Shown here: positions 1-4,859 of the stretch, one piece after another
Layout of the letters: each line of letters begins with the position of its first letter
Numbering within the stretch: position 1 is the stretch's first letter
The notes under the pieces: generated by a model
Databases searched by the model: none
Told to the model about the DNA's origin: nothing
The model's input: only the letters and a program-made list of their open reading frames with translations
Translations under genes and position numbers: made by a program
Source of the DNA: DASSZN01 sp035702805
GTDB lineage: Bacteria > Chloroflexota > Chloroflexia > Thermomicrobiales > Thermomicrobiaceae
Assembly (NCBI GenBank): GCA_035702805.1
Contig: DASSZN010000098.1
Coordinates: 1 to 6,216 of the forward strand
DNA length: 6,216 nt
Reading direction: 5' to 3'

Positions 1-1041
1 TGCAACAATTCCTGCATCGAGCCGGTCAACTTCGCCTTCATCCAGACCAACGGCGTCCCGGCCGGCCCGCCGAGCCCGCAACTTACCAACCTGGCTACCT
101 TCACGCCCAACGGGAACACGTTGCTGATGAACCCGGGGGACAAGCTCTCGGTCCACATGGCCGACGCGCCGGTGTCGGGGAGTCCGGGGACAAATGCCTT
201 TGAGGTCGTCGTCGACGACCTGACGACCGGGCAGAGCGGCTCGATGCAGGCCTCTGCCGCCAACGGATTCCAGAACACCTCGATCGCCAACTGCTCGGGC
301 ACGCCGTTCAACTTCCAGCCCGAGTACTCGACGGCCTCGCCGAGGAACTACATCCCGTGGGCGGCCCTGCAGACGAACATCAGCACCGAGTACGAGGTCG
401 GCCACTTCGAGGCCTGCACCTCCCTCGGCCAGCCGTTCACGTACAACGTCTTCGGGACCCCCGACACGACCTACAACCAGTGCAACGGCCCCTACGAGGC
501 GTCCGCCTCATCGGCCGACGGGTCGGTGACCAACCCGGAGCTCGGGGACGCGTTCTGTTACCCGGCCGGGGACACCCACGGCGCGCTGAACTCGACCCCC
601 GATCTGGTGACCGGCTGCGAGCAGAACGTCTTCCAGAACGGCGACCTGGACTTCGACGGGTCGACGTACTGGGCGGACTGGCCGACCGGCACCGCCCCGA
701 GTCCCAGCTTCCCGTCGAGCTTCGCCCAGTCGCCGCCGCTGTCGAACGGCCAGCAGTACGCCCAGTTCTCGTTCCAGACCGACGTCGCGCTCAGCGAGAG
801 CACCTGCAACGGGACCACGACGCTGGGCTGCTCGGTGCCGCCGCCGAACGCGCCCGGCCGCTTCTACCCCTACTGGGGGCTGGCCAACGTCTTGGGCCAC
901 TGCCAGATCGAGTTCGGCAACGTCGCGGCGCCGACGACGCTCACCTTCGGGCAGGACGCCCAGTACGGCTTCAACGAACTGCCCATCCTGGGCTACCCGG
1001 AGTTCCATAGCCCGCTGTTCTCGAACTTCTGCCACCCGTAG
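1..1041 (+). CDS. Cysteine-rich probable secreted protein, 5'-truncated
   Basis: The reading frame is open from the first base and ends at TAG 1039-1041, giving 346 visible residues; the start lies before the window. I do not recognise the family and assign no function. The visible part is rich in Ser, Thr, Gly, Pro, Asn and aromatic residues, is low in Lys and Arg, and holds 11 cysteines spread along its length, a composition typical of exported, disulfide-stabilised proteins of Gram-positive-type bacteria. No membrane segment or sorting signal is seen at the C-terminus, which ends in FCHP, so a freely secreted product is likely. The stretch around residues 45-85 (GDKLSVHMADAP, then EVVVDDLTTGQSGS) alternates like the beta-strands of a jelly roll and recalls lectin-like or glutamic-peptidase-like sandwiches, but this is only a resemblance. 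The signal peptide, if any, would be outside the window. An internal ATG at 127 is not a plausible start because coding-like sequence continues upstream of it. Confidence 0.8.
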   Translation, partial: CNNSCIEPVNFAFIQTNGVPAGPPSPQLTNLATFTPNGNTLLMNPGDKLSVHMADAPVSGSPGTNAFEVVVDDLTTGQSGSMQASAANGFQNTSIANCSGTPFNFQPEYSTASPRNYIPWAALQTNISTEYEVGHFEACTSLGQPFTYNVFGTPDTTYNQCNGPYEASASSADGSVTNPELGDAFCYPAGDTHGALNSTPDLVTGCEQNVFQNGDLDFDGSTYWADWPTGTAPSPSFPSSFAQSPPLSNGQQYAQFSFQTDVALSESTCNGTTTLGCSVPPPNAPGRFYPYWGLANVLGHCQIEFGNVAAPTTLTFGQDAQYGFNELPILGYPEFHSPLFSNFCHP

Positions 1042-1062
1042 CGGGACCGCCGCGCCGTCCGC

Positions 1063-1088
1063 CGGGGGCGCTTGCCCGAGCGCTCCCG
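1063..1088 (+). terminator. Probable terminator hairpin of the cysteine-rich protein gene
   Basis: A 10-bp stem (CGGGGGCGCT pairing with AGCGCTCCCG) closes a 6-base loop, starting 21 bases after the stop codon at 1041. One pair is G-U in the plus-strand RNA and would be a C-A mismatch in the minus-strand RNA, so the hairpin favours plus-strand transcripts. No U-tract follows, as is common in high-GC bacteria. Confidence 0.55.
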
Positions 1089-1135
1089 CGGCCGCGCCGG
1101 AATCCCCAGCCGCGAGCAGCAGCCAGCAAACGACC

Positions 1136-1159
1136 GGCGCCCGCCAGAAGGCGGGCGCC
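1136..1159. terminator. Perfect hairpin between convergent genes, probable bidirectional terminator
   Basis: A perfect 10-bp inverted repeat (GGCGCCCGCC / GGCGGGCGCC) flanks the tetraloop AGAA. It lies 48 bases beyond the stop of the minus-strand oxidoreductase and 94 bases beyond the stop of the plus-strand gene. It reads equally well on both strands. On the minus strand the stem is followed by a short T-containing stretch (GGTCGTTTGC), so it most likely ends the oxidoreductase transcript and backs up the hairpin at 1063-1088. Confidence 0.6.
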
Positions 1160-1207
1160 CGCATGTTCCTGATTCGACCACGGTGATGGCCAGCACTGCG
1201 CGCCGGC

Positions 1208-2266
1208 TCAGGCGGTCGGCTGCCCCGCCGCCGGCCGGATGGCCTTGAGCCCCTCGAGCATCGTCAGGTAGGCGGGCGGCGGCGCCCAGGGGTCCTCCGG
1301 CAGCCCGATCGAAAGGACGTCGACCAGCCCCTCGTAGCGCGACCGCACCGCCGGCACGATCGCGTCGTAGGTCCCGGACACGCAGAAGCCGTCGACCACC
1401 TCGTCCGGCACCACCGTCGCCAGCCGGTCCCAGGCGTTCTGGGCGATCAGGTCGCGCAAGGCCGGGTTGATCGCCTCCCAGCCGTGGTGCTCCAGCACCG
1501 GCAGGTAGGTGCGGGTGGAGGCGTAGAAGGCGATGCGGTAGCGCACCTCCTCGCGCGCCCGGCGCACCTCCTCCTCGGTCGCGCCGGTCGCGATGAAGCC
1601 GCCGCCGACCATCTCGAAGCCGGACAGGTCCCGGCCCGAGCGCTCGGCGCCCTGCCGCACCGCCGGCCAGAGGACGTCGCGGATGTACTCCGGCGTGGCG
1701 AAGCCGTGGACCTTCAGGCCGTCGCACAGCTCGCCGGCCAGCCGCGCGTTGTAGGGGTTGACCGCGGCGACCTCGACCCGGGGCGGCGGGTAGGGCATCG
1801 GCCCGGGGCTGAACTCCGGCGTCATCAGGGTGAAGGTGTAGAACTTCCCCTCGAAGTTCAGCGGCGTCCCGTTCTGCCAGGTATCCCAGATGGCGCGCAG
1901 CGCCCGCACGTACTCCTTCAGGCGGGGCCCCGGCGAGTCCCAGGGGGTGCTGAAGCGCCGCTCGTTGTGCCCCTTGACCTGGGTGCCGAGCCCGAGCACG
2001 AAGCGCCCGCCCGACATCTCCTGCAGGTCGCGCCCTTCGTAGGCCACGATCATCGGGCTGCGCGGGAAGGCGATCGCCACCGAGGTCGCCAGCCAGGCGC
2101 GCCGGGTCGAGGTGGTCGCCAGCGCCAGGGACAGGAACGGGTCGTGGCGGAGCTCCGCCTTGGCGATGCCGTCGAAGCCGAGCTCCTCGACGCGGGCGGC
2201 CAGCGCCGGGATCCGGTCGAACGGGATGTCCGGGATACCGGTCTCGATCTGCATGAGCATGGGCAT
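1208..2266 (-). CDS. LLM-class F420-dependent oxidoreductase (MSMEG_2256-like)
   Basis: This 352-residue protein is a complete member of the luciferase-like monooxygenase superfamily, a TIM-barrel fold whose members use F420 or FMN to oxidise or reduce small organic molecules in the cytoplasm. The N-terminal part (MQIETGIPDIPFDRIPALA, then ARVEELGFDGIAKAELRHDPF, residues about 24-44) and the block EMSGGRFVLGLGTQVKGHNERRF (83-105) are typical, the latter being the cofactor-binding loop region. The sequence matches my memory of the 'probable F420-dependent oxidoreductase, MSMEG_2256' group (TIGR03617), whose substrate is unknown. Length is normal and no frameshift is seen. I chose the ATG at 2266 because AAAGGA (2283-2278) lies 11 bases upstream; in-frame ATGs at codons 3 and 5 would be further from it. 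The gene diverges from the M24 gene across 191 bases and converges on the upstream neighbour. F420 rather than FMN use is inferred from family membership; no biosynthesis genes are in view. Confidence 0.9.
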   Translation of the reverse strand: MPMLMQIETGIPDIPFDRIPALAARVEELGFDGIAKAELRHDPFLSLALATTSTRRAWLATSVAIAFPRSPMIVAYEGRDLQEMSGGRFVLGLGTQVKGHNERRFSTPWDSPGPRLKEYVRALRAIWDTWQNGTPLNFEGKFYTFTLMTPEFSPGPMPYPPPRVEVAAVNPYNARLAGELCDGLKVHGFATPEYIRDVLWPAVRQGAERSGRDLSGFEMVGGGFIATGATEEEVRRAREEVRYRIAFYASTRTYLPVLEHHGWEAINPALRDLIAQNAWDRLATVVPDEVVDGFCVSGTYDAIVPAVRSRYEGLVDVLSIGLPEDPWAPPPAYLTMLEGLKAIRPAAGQPTA

Positions 2267-2299
2267 GGGTGCACCCGTCCTTTCGCGACGACGGGCCTA

Positions 2300-2308
2300 G
2301 TGGACCAC
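2300..2308. promoter_or_regulatory. Small palindrome GTGGACCAC in the divergent control region
   Basis: Two 4-base arms GTGG and CCAC surround one central base. The site is 34 bases upstream of the oxidoreductase start and 39 bases upstream of the M24 gene's -35 box, where a regulator could affect the oxidoreductase. The TGG/CCA arms resemble those of some FadR-like GntR operators, but the site is short and could be chance. Confidence 0.25.
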
Positions 2309-2310
2309 AT

Positions 2311-2336
2311 CGGCGCCCACCCGTCGAGAGGCGCCG
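2311..2336. repeat. Inverted repeat CGGCGCC / GGCGCCG upstream of the M24 promoter
   Basis: Two perfect 7-base arms (2311-2317 and 2330-2336) are separated by 12 bases. An overlapping pair, CCCACC at 2316-2321 and GGTGGG at 2336-2341, extends the symmetry. The element ends 11 bases before the -35 box at 2348, the usual place for an activator, and would lie in the leader of a minus-strand transcript. The role is unknown. Confidence 0.3.
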
Positions 2337-2347
2337 GTGGGCCGCGC

Positions 2348-2377
2348 TTGACACCGGTCGGGGCCGCGCGCTAGCGT
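2348..2377 (+). promoter_or_regulatory. Promoter of the M24 gene, TTGACA-N18-TAGCGT
   Basis: A perfect -35 hexamer TTGACA (2348-2353) is followed after 18 bases by TAGCGT (2372-2377), which fits the TANNNT -10 form of high-GC bacteria and housekeeping sigma factors. Transcription would start near 2384, giving a leader of about 74 bases before the ATG at 2458. The promoter closely resembles the one at 4708-4736. Confidence 0.65.
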
Positions 2378-2415
2378 GCCGGCCGGCGCAAGACCGGCCC
2401 GGCGACGCCGGCCGG
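2378..2415 (+). repeat. Repeated CCGGCC units in the M24 gene leader
   Basis: CCGGCC occurs three times, starting at 2379, 2394 and 2408 (15- and 14-base steps). The first and last copies are part of a 9-base direct repeat GCCGGCCGG at 2378-2386 and 2407-2415, and the first is also part of the 10-base palindrome GCCGGCCGGC. The units are mutually complementary and could fold in the leader RNA, or be one-turn-and-a-half-spaced protein sites. In such GC-rich DNA, chance is a serious alternative. Confidence 0.3.
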
Positions 2416-2457
2416 ACGGCGCGCCCACGCGGTCACGCAGGAAGGGAGACCCGACCC

Positions 2458-3651
2458 ATGCCACAGTTGCGCCTCAGCGACGGCGAGTACGCGCGCCGCC
2501 GCGCGACGATCCTCGGCCGCCTCGGCGAGCGGGGCATCACCGCGCTGGTGCTCTTCGGCCCGAACAACGTGTCCTACTTCAGCCGCTTCGGCTTCATCGC
2601 CACCGAGCGGCCGATCGCCTACGTGCTCACCGACGCGCGCTCGGCGCTGCTGGTGCCGCGGCTGGAGGCGGAGCACGCCGAGGAGTTCGCGCTGGTCGAC
2701 GAGGTCCGCTTCTACCCGGAGTACCCGGGCGAGCGGCACCCGCTGGAGTTCCTCAAGGACCTGCTGGTCGACCTCGGGCTGACGCGGGCGAAGATCGGCG
2801 TCGACGCGGACGGCTACGGCCGCACCTACGGCTACCGCGGGCCGCGCGTCAGCGAGCTGCTGCCCGACGCCGAGGTCGTCACCGTCGTCGACGACGTCGA
2901 GTACATGCAGATGCTCAACTCCGAGGAGGAGCTCGACCTGATCCGGGAGAGCGCCCGCTGGGGCAACCTGGCGCACACCTACCTGCAGGAGTACTGCAAG
3001 GTCGGCGTCAGCGAGACGGAGATCTCGATGCGCGCCTCCTTCGAGGCGGCCCAGGCGATGATCCGCACGCTCGGCAAGGAGTACCGGCCGCTCAGCTGGG
3101 GCGGCGGGATCGCCCACGCCGGCTTCCGCGGCCAAGTCGGCAAGGACTCGGCGCTGCCCCACGCCATGACCTCGAACGCGCGCCTGCAGGCCGGCGACGT
3201 CCTGGTGACCGGCGCCGGCGCCTCGGTCTGGGGCTACGGCAGCGAGCTCGAGCGCACCATGATCATGGGCGAGCCGACCGCCGAGCAGGAGCGCTACTTC
3301 AACCTGATGCTCGAGGTCCAGACGCTGGCGATCGAGGCGCTCAAGCCGGGCATCCCCTGCTCGGCGATCGACGAGCTGACGCGGCGGTTCTTCACGGAGC
3401 ACGGGCTGGAGGAGAACTGGCGCCACCACACCGGCCACGCCAAGTCGACCCTGGTCCACGAGGCGCCCTTCCTCGACGTCGGCGACCACCGCACGATCGA
3501 GGTCGGCATGGTCTTCACCGTCGAGCCGGGGATCTACGTGCCGGGGCTGGGCGGCTTCCGCCACTCCGACACGGTGGCGGTCACCCCGACCGGGTACGAG
3601 ATGCTGACCTACTACCCGCGCGACCTGGCGAGCCTGACGATCCCGGTGTAG
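2458..3651 (+). CDS. M24 family protein, creatinase-like, with altered metal ligands
   Basis: The product has 397 residues and two domains: a creatinase/aminopeptidase-P N-terminal domain (about 10-150, with VLFGPNNVSYFSRFGF at 31-46) and an M24 'pita-bread' catalytic domain (about 160-385). The start is the ATG at 2458, 9 bases after AAGGGAG; the frame extends further upstream but that part lies across the promoter. In metallopeptidases of this fold the metals are held by Asp, Asp, His, Glu, Glu. Here the first Asp position is Gly252 (VTGAGA), the second is Glu263 in GYGSELERT, His327 is kept in HHTGHAK, Glu356 is kept in TVEPGIY, and the last Glu is Ser370 in FRHSDT. The accessory His235, His323 and His334 remain. 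From memory, creatinase, a metal-free amidinohydrolase, has a similar LERT segment and also lacks these ligands, so a metal-independent C-N hydrolase is a better guess than a true Xaa-Pro peptidase. The substrate is unknown. Automated annotation would probably say Xaa-Pro peptidase family. Confidence 0.9.
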   Translation: MPQLRLSDGEYARRRATILGRLGERGITALVLFGPNNVSYFSRFGFIATERPIAYVLTDARSALLVPRLEAEHAEEFALVDEVRFYPEYPGERHPLEFLKDLLVDLGLTRAKIGVDADGYGRTYGYRGPRVSELLPDAEVVTVVDDVEYMQMLNSEEELDLIRESARWGNLAHTYLQEYCKVGVSETEISMRASFEAAQAMIRTLGKEYRPLSWGGGIAHAGFRGQVGKDSALPHAMTSNARLQAGDVLVTGAGASVWGYGSELERTMIMGEPTAEQERYFNLMLEVQTLAIEALKPGIPCSAIDELTRRFFTEHGLEENWRHHTGHAKSTLVHEAPFLDVGDHRTIEVGMVFTVEPGIYVPGLGGFRHSDTVAVTPTGYEMLTYYPRDLASLTIPV

Positions 3652-3723
3652 GACCGCGTCGACCTCGCCCGGCGCGCACGCGACGCCCGCGGTCGTGGGC
3701 GAATCCGCACGCAACGGCTCTCG

Positions 3724-3746
3724 GGGGCGCGGTGGACCCGCGCCCC
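3724..3746. terminator. Hairpin between the convergent M24 and GntR genes
   Basis: A perfect 9-bp stem (GGGGCGCGG / CCGCGCCCC) encloses a 5-base loop. It lies 72 bases after the M24 stop and 16 bases beyond the stop of the minus-strand regulator, so it can serve both transcripts. No U-tract follows on either strand. It is the second convergent gap in the window with such an element. Confidence 0.55.
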
Positions 3747-3762
3747 TGTCGTCAATCCGGCC

Positions 3763-4503
3763 CTACCACTCGATCCCGCCGGCCACGATCGGGCCGAGGA
3801 CGTTCACCGACTGGACGTTGGGGCTCAGCATCAGCGCCTCGATCACGAAGGCGCGCGCGTCGCGGATCTGGTCGGCCATCACCCGCTCGGCGCGCGGCCC
3901 GTCCCCGACGGCCAGCGCCTCCACCAGCTCGTGGTGCTCGTGGACCGCCGCCTCGTTGCGGTCGCGCAGCAGGTGCCCCAGGTGCTGCACCCGCTCGACC
4001 TTGTCCAGCAGGTCGCGCACCAGCCCCGCCAGCAGCTGGTTGCCCGACGCCTCGGCGACCAGCGCGTGGAACTCGGTGTTGACCGAGAGGAAGGCCGTCG
4101 CGCTGTCGTGGTCGCCGACGACGTAGCGCGATCCGGACAGCTCGCGCAGCCGCGCCAGCAGCTCCGGCGCCACCCGGCCCGCCGCGAGCCGCGCGCTGGC
4201 CGGCTCGAGCAGGAGGCGCACGTCGAACAGCTCGGTGATGTGCCGCAGCGTGATCGGGGCGATCACGTAGCGGTTGCGCGTCGGGTTCTGGATCAGCTGC
4301 TCCTGGAAGAGGCGCTTGAGCGCCGCCCGCACCGCGGCGCGTCCCACGCCGTAGCGGGCCGCCAGCTGCTCCTCGGTCACCGGTCGCCCCGGCTCCAGCT
4401 CGCAGCGGATGATGGCGCGCTTGATCTGGTGGTAGGCGGCCTCGCTCAGCACCGGCCCCCCGGTGGCCGCCCCCTCGCCACGCGCCCGCCGCGTTGCCGC
4501 CAT
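3763..4503 (-). CDS. GntR family transcription regulator, FCD (FadR-type) domain
   Basis: This 246-residue cytoplasmic DNA-binding regulator has an N-terminal winged helix-turn-helix (about 20-83; VTEEQLAARYGVGRAAVRAAL is the recognition motif and QNPTRNRYV the wing) and an all-helical FCD effector-binding domain (about 88-225). FCD regulators usually repress catabolic or transport genes and release DNA when a small carboxylate or similar effector binds. Many hold a metal through Asp-x3-His, His and His; here these positions are Asn142, His146, His190 and Gln212, so two of four are changed while NTEFH and EASGN are otherwise typical. I start at the ATG at 4503 because GGAGGG lies just upstream and homology begins soon after. 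The frame stays open to 4686, but that extension is Arg/Gly/Ala-rich and looks untranslated. It converges on the M24 gene and diverges from the S9 peptidase gene; either could be its target, as could itself. The C-terminal tail after 225 is hydrophobic and short. Confidence 0.92.
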   Translation of the reverse strand: MAATRRARGEGAATGGPVLSEAAYHQIKRAIIRCELEPGRPVTEEQLAARYGVGRAAVRAALKRLFQEQLIQNPTRNRYVIAPITLRHITELFDVRLLLEPASARLAAGRVAPELLARLRELSGSRYVVGDHDSATAFLSVNTEFHALVAEASGNQLLAGLVRDLLDKVERVQHLGHLLRDRNEAAVHEHHELVEALAVGDGPRAERVMADQIRDARAFVIEALMLSPNVQSVNVLGPIVAGGIEW

Positions 4504-4508
4504 TCCGT

Positions 4509-4514
4509 CCCTCC
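4509..4514 (-). promoter_or_regulatory. Ribosome binding site GGAGGG that sets the GntR start
   Basis: On the minus strand GGAGGG lies 5 bases before the ATG at 4503. It is the only strong site near any in-frame start and rules out the start 61 codons further upstream. Confidence 0.75.
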
Positions 4515-4580
4515 AATTCGCGTCCGGGCGCGCCCCTGCCCGGCCGCGCCGGCCCGCCCTGGAGTCCGCTCCACGCCGGA

Positions 4581-4611
4581 ACCGTATCACGTCGTCCCGG
4601 CCCGGTGTCGC
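4581..4611 (-). promoter_or_regulatory. Weak candidate promoter for the GntR gene
   Basis: On the minus strand GCGACA (4611-4606) and TACGGT (4586-4581) are 19 bases apart. They match the TTGACA/TANNNT pattern only partly, but the position would give a leader of about 70 bases. This is a suggestion only. Confidence 0.25.
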
Positions 4612-4707
4612 CGCGCGCGCCCTGCTGGGGTGCCAGAGCCGCGTTGCTGACATCTCGTACTGGCGCTCCTGGGCGCTCAACGGCATCGATCTCGGCTCCC
4701 GGATGGG

Positions 4708-4736
4708 TTGACACGGGCGACCGGCATTGCTAGGGT
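4708..4736 (+). promoter_or_regulatory. Strong promoter of the S9 peptidase gene, TTGACA-N17-TAGGGT
   Basis: A perfect TTGACA (4708-4713) and TAGGGT (4731-4736) are separated by the optimal 17 bases. The predicted start of transcription is about 4743, leaving a leader of about 117 bases to the GTG at 4860. It shares TTGACAC at the -35 and GCTAGNGT at the -10 with the promoter at 2348-2377, so both are probably read by the same main sigma factor. Confidence 0.75.
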
Positions 4737-4743
4737 CGCCCCA

Positions 4744-4757
4744 CGCGGTCGACCGCG
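4744..4757. promoter_or_regulatory. Perfect 14-bp palindrome at the predicted transcription start, candidate operator
   Basis: CGCGGTCGACCGCG is fully symmetrical about its centre and begins 8 bases after the -10 box. A dimeric repressor bound here would block initiation or escape from the promoter at 4708-4736. The divergent GntR regulator is the nearest candidate protein, though the sequence is not a classical GntR operator. Confidence 0.4.
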
Positions 4758-4846
4758 ACCCGGACGAGCGCCCGGCCCGGGGACTACCCGGCGACGTTCC
4801 GCGCGGCCGGGCCGCCGGACATGGTCACGGAACGGTGTGGGACGAC

Positions 4847-4852
4847 GGGAGG
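4847..4852 (+). promoter_or_regulatory. Ribosome binding site GGGAGG that sets the S9 peptidase start
   Basis: GGGAGG, followed by more G residues, ends 7 bases before the GTG at 4860. The in-frame ATG at 4821 has no comparable site and adds 13 residues unlike the family, so the GTG is preferred. Confidence 0.7.
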
Positions 4853-4859
4853 GGGCACC

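Larger units (their letters stand above)
4504..4859. other. Divergent control region between GntR and S9 peptidase genes
   Basis: This 356-base gap has no convincing gene. Open frames cross it on both strands, but they are Arg/Pro/Ala/Gly-rich and lack ribosome binding sites. It holds the GntR leader, including a short inverted repeat CCGGGC/GCCCGG (4524-4529 and 4538-4543), a weak candidate GntR promoter, the strong plus-strand promoter at 4708, a palindrome at 4744 and the S9 leader. The middle part, 4612-4707, shows nothing I can name. Confidence 0.6.

Noticed and set aside
993..2354. A 453-codon minus-strand frame overlapping the oxidoreductase
   Set aside because: It is out of frame with the well-conserved oxidoreductase and has shadow-like composition.
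2269..2457. A 63-codon N-terminal extension of the M24 protein
   Set aside because: It would begin upstream of the clear promoter at 2348-2377, and the family N-terminus starts at the ATG at 2458 with its own ribosome binding site.
2371..3714. A 447-codon minus-strand frame opposite the M24 gene
   Set aside because: The composition is Val/Ala/Asp/Leu/Arg-rich as expected from the complement of GC-rich codons, and it covers the M24 promoter and terminator sides.
2376..4082. A 568-codon open frame on the plus strand across the M24 and GntR genes
   Set aside because: It is Arg/Pro/Ala-rich, crosses two real genes and a terminator, and has no ribosome binding site or motif.
4504..4686. A 61-codon N-terminal extension of the GntR regulator
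   Set aside because: It has no ribosome binding site at its ATG, an Arg-rich non-family sequence, and lies upstream of a strong GGAGGG at the internal ATG.
3752..4714. A 320-codon minus-strand frame overlapping the GntR gene
   Set aside because: It is a frame-shifted shadow of the regulator with Gly/Ala/Arg-rich translation and no domain.
4821..4859. An ATG start for the S9 peptidase 13 codons upstream of the GTG
   Set aside because: No ribosome binding site precedes it, and the added residues include the GGGAGG site itself; the GTG is ideally spaced from that site. It cannot be fully excluded.
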